Of a DNA stretch of 31,712 nt, positions 24,475-31,286 are shown piece after piece. A program made the position numbers and the translations under genes. This DNA comes from an uncultured Porphyromonadaceae bacterium. Lineage in GTDB: Bacteria > Bacteroidota > Bacteroidia > Bacteroidales > Muribaculaceae. Under the pieces are notes generated by a model that worked only from the letters and a program-made list of their open reading frames with translations, did not search any database and had not been told where the DNA came from. The number at the start of each line of letters is the position of its first letter. The first letter of the stretch is position 1. Location of the stretch: contig CABRGT010000017.1 in NCBI GenBank assembly GCA_902470475.1, forward strand, positions 1 through 31,712, read 5' to 3'.

Positions 24475-25646
24475 GTCAGGTCGTAGAAGCGCTTGGGCGC
24501 GTGATCGGATGAGTTGACGAATTCGGTGATTGTCCGTGCGGCCAGTTCCACGGTGTCGGGGCGCCCGTAGGGATTCTCCCGGGCGGCAGCCAGCTGCTGC
24601 ATCTCGTCCGACAGTGCGCGGTCGATCGCCCGGGCTATATCGTTGGCCGAGTCGCCGCAGTGGATTACCGACGGCGCGGCGATGCGGCCTTTCTGCCGTA
24701 TGCCGATGTCCACCGTGGGCGTGCCGGCCGACGGCACTTCGACCACGCCGCTCGACGAGTTGCCGACAACCACCTTGGCCAGCGCCGATGCGGCCAGGTA
24801 GCGCTTCATGCCCAGCGATCTGACGGCCGTGACAGCTTCCGGACGGCGCTCCTCCCACGCCGCGATGCGGTCGATGATAGCTCCCGAGCGCGGGTCGCTG
24901 TTGGGGTAGGTGACTATGATGTGAAGATCTTCGAAGCGGTCGAGGGCTTCGGTCAGGGCATCGAAGCGAATGCCCGGATCCTCAGGGTCGAGTGTGGCCG
25001 GATGGAATGTTACCAGGGCTATGTCGCGCCCGTCAGCTATGCCGAGGCTTCCGAGCACTTCCGCCGCCGTGGGCAGCTGCTGGTTGAAAGCGTTCCACAC
25101 GCCCAGAGCCCCGATGTTAACCACCCTGTCGGGCTGCTCGCCCATCTGTATGACCCGTCGGCGGTAAGGTTCGGTGGCAGTCAGGTGAAGCGACGCAAGC
25201 TTGGTGATGGCATGGCGTATGGAGTCGTCCATGGCCCCTTCGGTCACTTCGCCGCCCGATATGTGTATGATGGGGATATGTGTCAGCGCGGCGGCCGTGG
25301 CCACGGCCAGCATCTCGTAGCGGTCGCCCAGTATCACCACCGCATCCGGTCGCATGCGTCCGAAAGCGCGCGCGGTGCCTTCGAGGCATGCCGCTGCCGC
25401 CAGTGCGCACGCTTCCGTCGACTCTCCCCCGCCCCCGTCGGGTATGGGCACGCGCTCGTCCACGGCGAATCCCGCAGCCTCGATTTCCGACACCGTCGCC
25501 CCGTACTTTTCCAGCAGGTGCATGTTCGTGGCGAGAATGCGCAGGTCCGTGCCCGTGTCGGCGCGCAGCCGTTCGGCCAGCGGCTGCAGCAGCCCCCAGT
25601 CGGCGCGGGTCCCGGTCGCGATGCATATTCTGCGTGTGGTGCTCAT
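24468..25646 (-). CDS. Hydrolysing UDP/GDP-GlcNAc 2-epimerase (NeuC/LegG type)
   Basis: A 392-residue protein of the UDP-GlcNAc 2-epimerase superfamily in its hydrolysing branch, which releases free ManNAc or a 2,4-diamino-6-deoxy analogue. Motifs are GTRADWGLLQPL at the start, ILGDRYEML, HISGGEVTEGAMDDSIRHA and GNSSSGVVEVPSAGTP. The GTRADWGLL and GGEVTEG forms point to NeuC/LegG rather than the non-hydrolysing WecB. It overlaps the cytidylyltransferase gene by seven bases and begins 26 bases after yicC. Confidence 0.85.
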   Translation of the reverse strand: MSTTRRICIATGTRADWGLLQPLAERLRADTGTDLRILATNMHLLEKYGATVSEIEAAGFAVDERVPIPDGGGGESTEACALAAAACLEGTARAFGRMRPDAVVILGDRYEMLAVATAAALTHIPIIHISGGEVTEGAMDDSIRHAITKLASLHLTATEPYRRRVIQMGEQPDRVVNIGALGVWNAFNQQLPTAAEVLGSLGIADGRDIALVTFHPATLDPEDPGIRFDALTEALDRFEDLHIIVTYPNSDPRSGAIIDRIAAWEERRPEAVTAVRSLGMKRYLAASALAKVVVGNSSSGVVEVPSAGTPTVDIGIRQKGRIAAPSVIHCGDSANDIARAIDRALSDEMQQLAAARENPYGRPDTVELAARTITEFVNSSDHAPKRFYDLTC

Positions 25647-25672
25647 CTCTGGCTCGGTTTGGGGTTGCGTAC

Positions 25673-26554
25673 TTACAGCACGTTGAGCACCTGCTCCTTG
25701 ATCTGCTCCAGGATGTCCTTCATCTTCACCACTATGCGCTGCATGTCGGCATGGTTGCTCTTCGATCCGAGGGTGTTGATCTCGCGTCCCATCTCCTGGG
25801 CTATGAAGCCGAGTTTCTTGCCCTGGCCCGGTTCGCCGTTCATCGTCTCGAGGAAATAGCGCAGATGCTGTCCCAGGCGCTGCCGCTCTTCGTTCACGTC
25901 GAGCTTCTCGATGTAGAAGATCATCTCCTGCTCCAGGCGCCCTTTGTCGTATTCGGCCACCGGTATGCGCGCCAGCCCTTCTTCGATGCGTTCGCGGATG
26001 CGCGGCACACGTTCGGCTTCGAACGGCGCTATCGACTCGAGCAGTTCGCCGATAGCCTTCACGCGGCTCTCAAAAAATACTTCGAGGCGTTCGCCTTCGG
26101 CGCGGCGGTGTGCGTTCAGGGCTTCTACCGCTTTATGGCATGCGTCGGTCAGAGCCGTCTCGATCTCCGGCGAGTTGTCTTCGTCGGTATCCGTGATCAT
26201 TATGTCCGGGAAGCGCATCAGCAGCGGCATGATGTCCGACGGTGCGAGCCCGATTCCGAGTGCCGAGGCAGCCTCGTCGAGATTTTTCTTGTATTGGGCG
26301 AGCGCGGTCAGATTCAGACGCACCGGTGCCGGGGCGCCGGCCAGCGCCTCGCATCCTACGTTGAGGTCTACCTTGCCGCGCTGGAGTTGGCGGGCGACAA
26401 TGTTGCGCAGCTCTATCTCGTAGCCGCGGAGCGACGACGGTACACGGGCTGAGAGGTCCATCTGTTTGGAATTTAATGATTTGACCTCAACGGTTATCTT
26501 TTTACAATTAACCTCGGCTGATGCTTTGCCGAAGCCGGTCATTGATAGAAGCAT
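25673..26554 (-). CDS. yicC: YicC-family endoribonuclease-like protein
   Basis: The 293-residue protein starts MLLSMTGFGKAS, the conserved YicC amino terminus, and ends with the DUF1732 signature (HLRYFLETMNGEPGQGKKL, FIAQEMGREINTLGSKSN). E. coli YicC and Bacillus YloC are single-strand endoribonucleases. It heads an eight-gene minus-strand run. In other Bacteroidales yicC is commonly followed by gmk; here the next gene is the sugar epimerase instead. A -7 box is 25 bases upstream of its ATG. Confidence 0.92.
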   Translation of the reverse strand: MLLSMTGFGKASAEVNCKKITVEVKSLNSKQMDLSARVPSSLRGYEIELRNIVARQLQRGKVDLNVGCEALAGAPAPVRLNLTALAQYKKNLDEAASALGIGLAPSDIMPLLMRFPDIMITDTDEDNSPEIETALTDACHKAVEALNAHRRAEGERLEVFFESRVKAIGELLESIAPFEAERVPRIRERIEEGLARIPVAEYDKGRLEQEMIFYIEKLDVNEERQRLGQHLRYFLETMNGEPGQGKKLGFIAQEMGREINTLGSKSNHADMQRIVVKMKDILEQIKEQVLNVL

Positions 26555-26578
26555 AGTTTTATGTCAATTAATTTTCTA

Positions 26579-26586
26579 CAAAGGTA
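26579..26586 (-). promoter_or_regulatory. -7 box of the yicC promoter
   Basis: On the minus strand this reads TACCTTTG, a perfect TAnnTTTG, 25 bases before the yicC ATG. It lies beyond the terminator at 26629-26665, so yicC does not need the upstream promoter. The -33 part is unclear. Confidence 0.5.
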
Positions 26587-26628
26587 ATCAATAGTTTTCA
26601 AAAACGGAAAAAAAGGTTGGCACGGGGC

Positions 26629-26665
26629 AAAAAAAAGTCCCCGTCATTTCAACAATGATAAGGAC
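26629..26665 (-). terminator. Intrinsic terminator of the candidate small RNA
   Basis: On the minus strand GUCCUUAUCAUU (26665-26654) pairs with AAUGACGGGGAC (26648-26637): 11 of 12 positions pair, including two G-U, around the loop GUUGA. Eight U follow at 26636-26629. This is among the strongest terminators in the window. Confidence 0.82.
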
Positions 26666-26890
26666 CTAAGCCGATAGGCATAATTGGTGATTAGAATTGA
26701 GCTGTCTTATAGCATTTTAAATGTGCAGAGATTATATCATACTTACTTATCACAACACCTATTTTTAATCCTTGGCCATATTCTCTCGAGCGGGCCGGTC
26801 GGATACATGCCTTAGCTTAGATTCTAATCGGATTGAAGTAAATGCGTAAATAATCGGTCTAAGACTAAGCAGATAGGTGATTCAGTTATC
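26629..26890 (-). ncRNA. Candidate free-standing small RNA of about 262 nt
   Basis: A strong promoter (26896-26927) and an intrinsic terminator (26629-26665) frame this AT-rich interval, which has no convincing protein. Several stems can be drawn. CUUAGUCUUAGA (26869-26858) pairs with UCUAAGCUAAG (26821-26811), with one bulge. AUCC and GGCC (26804-26793) pair with GGCC and GGAU (26777-26768). AUAGG and GUGAU (26762-26749) pair with AUCAC and CCUAU (26691-26674). The first stem competes with a 5' hairpin AGCAGATA/TATCTGCT that straddles the start site. It does not look like tmRNA, RNase P RNA or SRP RNA, and lacks the long rod of 6S RNA. The 5' end is inferred from the promoter. Confidence 0.6.
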
Positions 26891-26895
26891 TGCTG

Positions 26896-26927
26896 CAAAG
26901 TTAAGGGCATTTTCACGTATTTCCAAA
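26896..26927 (-). promoter_or_regulatory. Strong Bacteroidetes promoter driving the candidate small RNA
   Basis: On the minus strand TTTG (26924-26927) is followed after exactly 20 bases by TAACTTTG (26896-26903). The predicted start is near 26890. A perfect 8-bp inverted repeat AGCAGATA/TATCTGCT (26868-26875 and 26887-26894) sits directly at the start site and could be an operator or the 5' hairpin of the RNA. Confidence 0.75.
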
Positions 26928-26997
26928 CTTTTTATTCTAAATAATGATGAAAATACTTTAGTTTTAACATTATTTTGAATTCGATTACATAAATTTA

Positions 26998-27041
26998 TAA
27001 AAATGGCGCGGATATCTGCCATGCAGGCAGGTATCCGCGCC
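26998..27041 (-). terminator. Intrinsic terminator of the dacB-rsmI-lipoprotein operon
   Basis: GGCGCGGATATCTGCC (27005-27020) pairs with GGCAGGTATCCGCGCC (27026-27041), 16 bp with one wobble position and a five-base loop. On the minus strand it is followed by ATTTTTATAA. It begins 26 bases past the lipoprotein stop. Confidence 0.85.
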
Positions 27042-27067
27042 GGTGATGAGGTCTGTTCCGTCTATGA

Positions 27068-27937
27068 TCAGTCGATCTGGATCACAAGGTAGTTGGTCAG
27101 GCTCCAGAACTTGTCCGGATCCAGGATACGGAGCACCTTGCTGCCGTTGACGTCCTCGAAGCGGTACGAATCCTTGGGATGGTTGGTCTTCACTTCAGCC
27201 TTTTTCGAGTGGCAGTTGATCGATGTCAGCGTCTGCTTGTTGGCGGTCACGAAGAAGCTCTGGTCGAAGTCGCCCTTCAGCAGCTTGGCCTTGCGCAGGA
27301 AGCCGGTCTCGAGAATCTTGTGGGCCTTCAGCTCGCCCTTGTTGGCGGCCACGTAGTAGCAGGTGTTCAGTTCGTTGGTCACGTCGGCCACTTCCTGCTG
27401 GGCGATGTTGCGTTCGTCCGTGACGGTGCTAACCGTGGTGTTGAGCGAGTCGACCGTCGTGGTGAGCGTGCCGATCTGAGCCCGGGCTTCGTTGAGGTTC
27501 TTGGTGAGGCTGGCTATTTCCTCTTCCTGGCTCTTGAGCTGGTTGTTCAGGGCCGTGATGGTGGCCTGCAGGTTCTTGTTGTTGAGATTAGAGCTGTTCA
27601 GGCGCTGTTCGAGCTGGGCAAGCTGTTCGCGGCGCTGCTGCAGGGTTGCCTGTATGGCGGCGATGTCGGCTTCGATCTGCGCCCGCTGTGAGCCGGTCTC
27701 GCCCGATATTCCGTCCGACACCGTCAGGATGTTCTCGAGACGCTTGATCTGGTCCATGTTCGACGATATGTCGTTCACGAGGCTCAGGAGCTGGTCGCGG
27801 TCCGCCACGGCGGTTTCCAGTTCTTCGCGGGTCGCTTCCTGCAGCGCCTGTTCTGACGTTGCGTTCTCATCTGACTGTTTCTTTGAGCAGGAGGCCAGCA
27901 GGGCCGCCACTGCCAGCAGCATGACTAACTTTTTCAT
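27068..27937 (-). CDS. Coiled-coil lipoprotein, 289 residues
   Basis: A type II signal peptide with lipobox LLASC (Cys17) predicts lipid anchoring. Residues about 35-190 are a long coiled coil rich in Gln, Glu, Leu and Asn (for example LQQRREQLAQLEQRLNSS), followed by a globular carboxyl part with two cysteines (TCYYVAANKGELKAHKILETG and INCHSKKAEVKTN) that ends at the stop without a membrane segment. I recognise the general type from Bacteroidales but no named domain. It is the last gene after rsmI (25-base gap), followed by a strong terminator. A role in envelope or cell-wall organisation is only suggested by dacB in the same operon. Confidence 0.85.
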   Translation of the reverse strand: MKKLVMLLAVAALLASCSKKQSDENATSEQALQEATREELETAVADRDQLLSLVNDISSNMDQIKRLENILTVSDGISGETGSQRAQIEADIAAIQATLQQRREQLAQLEQRLNSSNLNNKNLQATITALNNQLKSQEEEIASLTKNLNEARAQIGTLTTTVDSLNTTVSTVTDERNIAQQEVADVTNELNTCYYVAANKGELKAHKILETGFLRKAKLLKGDFDQSFFVTANKQTLTSINCHSKKAEVKTNHPKDSYRFEDVNGSKVLRILDPDKFWSLTNYLVIQID

Positions 27938-27962
27938 ATCGGTAGTTTTCTTTTAAATTAAT

Positions 27963-28679
27963 TTAATCAGGACGATATTTGTTTTTATGGATTTTTGTTT
28001 CAGGGTCTGTACGGCCTTGTACTATGATAACAATCTCGCCTCGCGGAATGTTTGCTCGGTAGTGCTCGGCCAGCTCGCCGAGTGTCCCCCGCACGGTCGA
28101 TTCGTGGATTTTGGATATTTCGCGGCTCACCGAGGCCGGTCTTTCAGGGCCGCATGCCGCGGCAAGCTGCTCCAGGGTCTTGACCAGCCGCAGGGGCGAT
28201 TCGTAGATGATGAATGTGCGCGGATCCTCCGCAAGCGCCGCGATGCGTCCCGCGCGGCCCTTCTTCTGTGGCAGAAAACCCTCGAACACGAAGCGGTCGC
28301 ACGGCAGCCCCGACGACACCAGCGCCGGCACGAAAGCTGTCGGCCCCGGCAGCGTCACCACTTCGACGCCCAGCCGCCGGCATTCGCGCGAAAGCATGAA
28401 CCCCGGATCCGAGATGCCCGGTGTACCCGCGTCCGACACCAGCGCTATGTTCTCGCCCGAGGCTATGCGCTCTGCCAGAGCCTCGCTGGTGGCGTGCTCG
28501 TTGAACTTATGGTGGCTCTGCATCGGCGTGGTTATGCCGAAGCGCTGCATCAGCACGCCGCTCGTGCGCGTGTCTTCGGCCAGTATCAGGTCGGCTTCGC
28601 GCAGCACGTCGGCCGCACGCGGCGTCATGTCGGCCATGTTGCCCACCGGAGTGGGTACTATGTAGAGCTTTCCGGCCAT
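27963..28679 (-). CDS. rsmI: 16S rRNA (cytidine1402-2'-O)-methyltransferase
   Basis: RsmI methylates the ribose of C1402 in the decoding centre of 16S rRNA. The 238-residue tetrapyrrole-methylase-fold protein shows LYIVPTPVGNMADMTPRA at the start, LAEDTRTSG, SDAGTPGISDPG and LPGPTAFVPALVSSGLPCDRF, all in normal order. It starts three bases after the acidic-linker protein gene and is followed by the lipoprotein. Confidence 0.94.
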   Translation of the reverse strand: MAGKLYIVPTPVGNMADMTPRAADVLREADLILAEDTRTSGVLMQRFGITTPMQSHHKFNEHATSEALAERIASGENIALVSDAGTPGISDPGFMLSRECRRLGVEVVTLPGPTAFVPALVSSGLPCDRFVFEGFLPQKKGRAGRIAALAEDPRTFIIYESPLRLVKTLEQLAAACGPERPASVSREISKIHESTVRGTLGELAEHYRANIPRGEIVIIVQGRTDPETKIHKNKYRPD

Positions 28680-28682
28680 GGA

Positions 28683-29222
28683 TCAGGACTTCGCGTTGAA
28701 ATAGTTGCTCACCAGGTTGAGGAATTCCTTCACGGTCGGGTTTTCCGGATCCCACGCCAGGTCGTCGCAGAGGTATTCGCGGGCCTCCGCGTAGGAACTC
28801 ATCGCCGAGATCAGGTCGAGCGTGTCGTTGAATTCCTCCGCCGATCCCCCGAACAGCTCGCGGCGGAACATGAACTTGTCGTTCAGCGTCAGGTTGCGGC
28901 GGATGTCGCGCGTACCTTCGGCGCGTGCCGCCCGCTGCGCTGCGCTGTCGTCCTCCACCACTATGGCGTCGGCCGGCACATCGGCCTCGTCTGGTTCTTC
29001 CGCGGGCGCTTCCTCGCCGCCCTCGGCCTCGTCGTCCTTGACTTCTGTCGGTGTCTCGGGTGTGTCGCCCGCTATGCCGGCCACGCCGCCGAAGAGCCGC
29101 GAGAATTCAGCGTATTTTTCCTGCGCCGCCGCCAGCGCCTCGTCCGACGGACGGGCCTGAAGCACCCGCAGCGCACCTTCAAGCTCTACGTTGAGCCGTA
29201 TCAGTTGGTCTATTGTAGTCAT
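28683..29222 (-). CDS. Unknown Bacteroidales protein with acidic linker, 179 residues
   Basis: The protein has a helical amino-terminal part (MTTIDQLIRLNVELEGALRVLQ), an acidic Glu/Asp/Ala/Pro-rich linker (about 50-90) and a conserved-looking carboxyl domain (about 107-179: NLTLNDKFMFRRELFGG, FNDTLDLISAMSSY, FLNLVSNYF). I have seen this LNDKFxFxRELFGG type of ending in Bacteroidetes proteins of unknown function. No signal peptide, so it is probably cytoplasmic. The ATG at 29222 overlaps the dacB stop (ATGA); the longer frame upstream is a shadow of dacB. Confidence 0.8.
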   Translation of the reverse strand: MTTIDQLIRLNVELEGALRVLQARPSDEALAAAQEKYAEFSRLFGGVAGIAGDTPETPTEVKDDEAEGGEEAPAEEPDEADVPADAIVVEDDSAAQRAARAEGTRDIRRNLTLNDKFMFRRELFGGSAEEFNDTLDLISAMSSYAEAREYLCDDLAWDPENPTVKEFLNLVSNYFNAKS

Positions 29223-30580
29223 TTCTTGAAAATATTTAGCAGATATTTTTCGATTTTGCCTTTGAGTTCGGCCCGCGGACAGAAGAAGCCGTTCACCATT
29301 ATCACTACAGTGTGGGTCGGCCGTCCCGACCGGTCCAGATAATACCCGGCGTACGTCTGCACCCCGCTTATGCTGCCCGTCTTCAGGGCCAGCCGTCCCT
29401 TGAGCGACGTCTTGGCGCCGAAGTTCTTCAGCGTCCCGTCGATGCCCGCCACCGGGAAGAAATCCACGAATGTGTCGGCATACTGCCCCGCAGCCATGTA
29501 TTCCAGTATGGCGCACAGAAACCGCGGCGAGAAGCGGTTGGCGCGCGACAGTCCGCTCCCGTCGAGTATCACCGTACTCTTGGCGTTCAGCCCGTTGTCG
29601 CTCCAGTAATCCTGCTCGGTCGTGATGCAGTCGGCTCGGGAGCCGTCAGGGACCAGTGCGCGCAGCATTCCTTCGGCGAAGAGGTTGTCCGATCGCTTCA
29701 TCAGATTGCGCAGTATGTACCGCGCCGCCGGCGAGCGCTGCGTGTACAGTTCCGTGTCTATGGACGGGTTGCGGCCGCACGTGGCTTTCTTGCCCACGGT
29801 GATTCCCTCTGCGTGCAGGGCGTCCGCCAGCACCGCCGCATACGAGTATGCCGGATCCGGATTCGACGTGTTTATGCTCCAGTCCTTCTTGCGGCGTGTC
29901 TGTGCCGGTGCCCACACCGTCAGGTTGTTGGCGTTGATGCCGCGCAGCTGGTCCGTCGAACTTTTGCTCCATTGCCGCACGTCGATTTTCAGAGTGCTGG
30001 CAGGCGATGTCGTTCCCTTGTCGGGATATGCCTTTACGTAGTTGCCGCGGTAGTTGAATCCGTACAGTCCCGCGCCGTAGGGCCATGCTATGTCCTCGCA
30101 TTCCCACGACGGCAGCTGGCCGGCGTCCTTCATGTTGTCGACTACGCTCACGTAGCCGGTGATTGACTTGATCCCGAGCCGCTTCACCGCCGCCACGATC
30201 GAGTCCGTGAACCCGCGGGCCGACTTGAACTCGGTGCTCCCAAGCGTCGGGTCGCCGCATCCGCGTATCACGATGTCACCCTCCCAGCGCGAGCGGTCCG
30301 AGGCCGACCGCCGTCCCGACAGCCCCACCGTCGTGGCGAATCGGAAGTCCGGTCCCAGCAGCATCAGCGCCGTCGCCGACGTCACGGTCTTCGTCACGCT
30401 CGCCGGGGTCAGCGCCAGGTAGCTGTTGTGGTCCGCGAGCACCTTGCCTGTCGACAGTTCCTTGATGTATATTCCCACCGTTGTGGCGTATCCGTCATCG
30501 AGCCCGAGTACGTTCGTTTGCGGCGTCGCAGGCAGTGCGCAGAGCACCAGGGCGGTTATGAATGTTATGATGTGTTTCAT
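29219..30580 (-). CDS. dacB: D-alanyl-D-alanine carboxypeptidase/endopeptidase (PBP4, peptidase S13)
   Basis: A periplasmic penicillin-binding protein that trims D-Ala from, or cleaves cross-links in, peptidoglycan. The 453-residue protein has a signal peptide (MKHIITFITALVLCALPATPQ), the SVTK active-site motif with Ser61 and Lys64, SDN at 297-299 and KTG at 400-402, the three penicilloyl-serine transferase motifs in order. I chose the ATG at 30580; the upstream in-frame extension reaches into a palindrome near the predicted start of transcription. It heads the operon with the acidic-linker protein, rsmI and the lipoprotein, and diverges from tetR. Confidence 0.93.
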   Translation of the reverse strand: MKHIITFITALVLCALPATPQTNVLGLDDGYATTVGIYIKELSTGKVLADHNSYLALTPASVTKTVTSATALMLLGPDFRFATTVGLSGRRSASDRSRWEGDIVIRGCGDPTLGSTEFKSARGFTDSIVAAVKRLGIKSITGYVSVVDNMKDAGQLPSWECEDIAWPYGAGLYGFNYRGNYVKAYPDKGTTSPASTLKIDVRQWSKSSTDQLRGINANNLTVWAPAQTRRKKDWSINTSNPDPAYSYAAVLADALHAEGITVGKKATCGRNPSIDTELYTQRSPAARYILRNLMKRSDNLFAEGMLRALVPDGSRADCITTEQDYWSDNGLNAKSTVILDGSGLSRANRFSPRFLCAILEYMAAGQYADTFVDFFPVAGIDGTLKNFGAKTSLKGRLALKTGSISGVQTYAGYYLDRSGRPTHTVVIMVNGFFCPRAELKGKIEKYLLNIFKK

Positions 30581-30601
30581 GCCGTTTTTTGACGTTTTAA
30601 G

Positions 30602-30617
30602 GGCCTGCGCGCAGGCC
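30602..30617. promoter_or_regulatory. Perfect 16-bp palindrome, possible operator between dacB and tetR
   Basis: GGCCTGCGCGCAGGCC is a perfect palindrome with no spacer. It sits just downstream of the dacB -7 box (30627-30634), where a bound repressor would block transcription, and 76 bases before tetR. A TetR-family dimer would suit such a site. As RNA it could also form a hairpin in the dacB leader. Confidence 0.5.
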
Positions 30618-30626
30618 ATCTGACTG

Positions 30627-30661
30627 CAAATTTAACAATTTGTGGACGTTTATGGGGCAAA
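30627..30661 (-). promoter_or_regulatory. Promoter of the dacB operon
   Basis: On the minus strand TTTG (30658-30661) is followed after 23 bases by TAAATTTG (30627-30634). The -7 box is perfect; the spacer is a little long. The predicted transcript begins near 30620, at the edge of the 16-bp palindrome. Confidence 0.55.
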
Positions 30662-30677
30662 ATATCGAAAAAAAAAG

Positions 30678-30685
30678 TAACTTTG
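30678..30685 (+). promoter_or_regulatory. -7 box of the tetR promoter
   Basis: TAACTTTG is a perfect TAnnTTTG that ends seven bases before the tetR ATG, so the mRNA would be almost leaderless. The -33 element is not clear. Confidence 0.5.
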
Positions 30686-30692
30686 CATTCCA

Positions 30693-31286
30693 ATGGTAAT
30701 CAAAACACGAGACAGACTCATAGAGGTGGCGCGCCAGCTTTTCGCCCATAAGGGCGTGGACAAGACCACGATGAACGATATCGCCAACGCGTCCGAACGT
30801 GGGCGTCGCACCATCTATACCTATTTCCGCAACAAAAAGGAAATCTACAATGCCGTCCTCGAGGCCGAAAGCGAGCAGCTCGTCACCTCCCTGCGCGAGA
30901 TAGCCGTCGGTTCCGGCCCCGTCGATCAGCGCCTGGCCGATTTCCTCCGTTGCCGCATCTGTCACATCAAGGGCCAGTCTGCATCCACCCTCAAGAACTG
31001 GCTTATGTTCGATACACGCCGTCTCGAGCGTATCAACCGCATGGCCGCCGACAAGGAGTCGGCCCTGCTGTCGGATCTGCTGGCCGAGGGCTGCCGCAAG
31101 GGTGTCTTCAATCCCGCACGCTGCCGCCTGTTCGCCACATTCATCGACCGCATGCTCGAGCTGCTCGAAATGCCACTGGCCGCCGCTCCGAAGATATCCG
31201 ACGCGCGCCGCCACGAGATTGCCGAGAGTTTCATTGAATTTTGCGTCTCCGATCTGAAGTCGGACATTCAACCTGCCGAAAATTGA
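30693..31286 (+). CDS. TetR/AcrR-family transcriptional regulator
   Basis: A 197-residue one-component regulator. The amino-terminal TetR_N helix-turn-helix spans about 5-50, with RLIEVARQLFAHKGVDKTTMNDIA and the recognition helix region RRTIYTYFRNKKEIYNAV. The carboxyl half is a helical ligand/dimer domain with no further motif. It diverges from dacB, with a perfect palindrome in the shared spacer, and its stop overlaps the start of the next gene. Targets and inducer are unknown. Confidence 0.9.
   Translation: MVIKTRDRLIEVARQLFAHKGVDKTTMNDIANASERGRRTIYTYFRNKKEIYNAVLEAESEQLVTSLREIAVGSGPVDQRLADFLRCRICHIKGQSASTLKNWLMFDTRRLERINRMAADKESALLSDLLAEGCRKGVFNPARCRLFATFIDRMLELLEMPLAAAPKISDARRHEIAESFIEFCVSDLKSDIQPAEN

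Noticed and set aside
26743..26808. 21-codon frame (starting MYPTG) inside the candidate small RNA
   Set aside because: Too short and without support from codon pattern or a clear ribosome site; kept only as a remark in the small-RNA finding.
27987..29342. 451-codon plus-strand open frame across rsmI and the acidic-linker gene
   Set aside because: It spans several real minus-strand genes, is rich in His/Arg/Gln as is typical of antisense GC-rich DNA, and has no motif.
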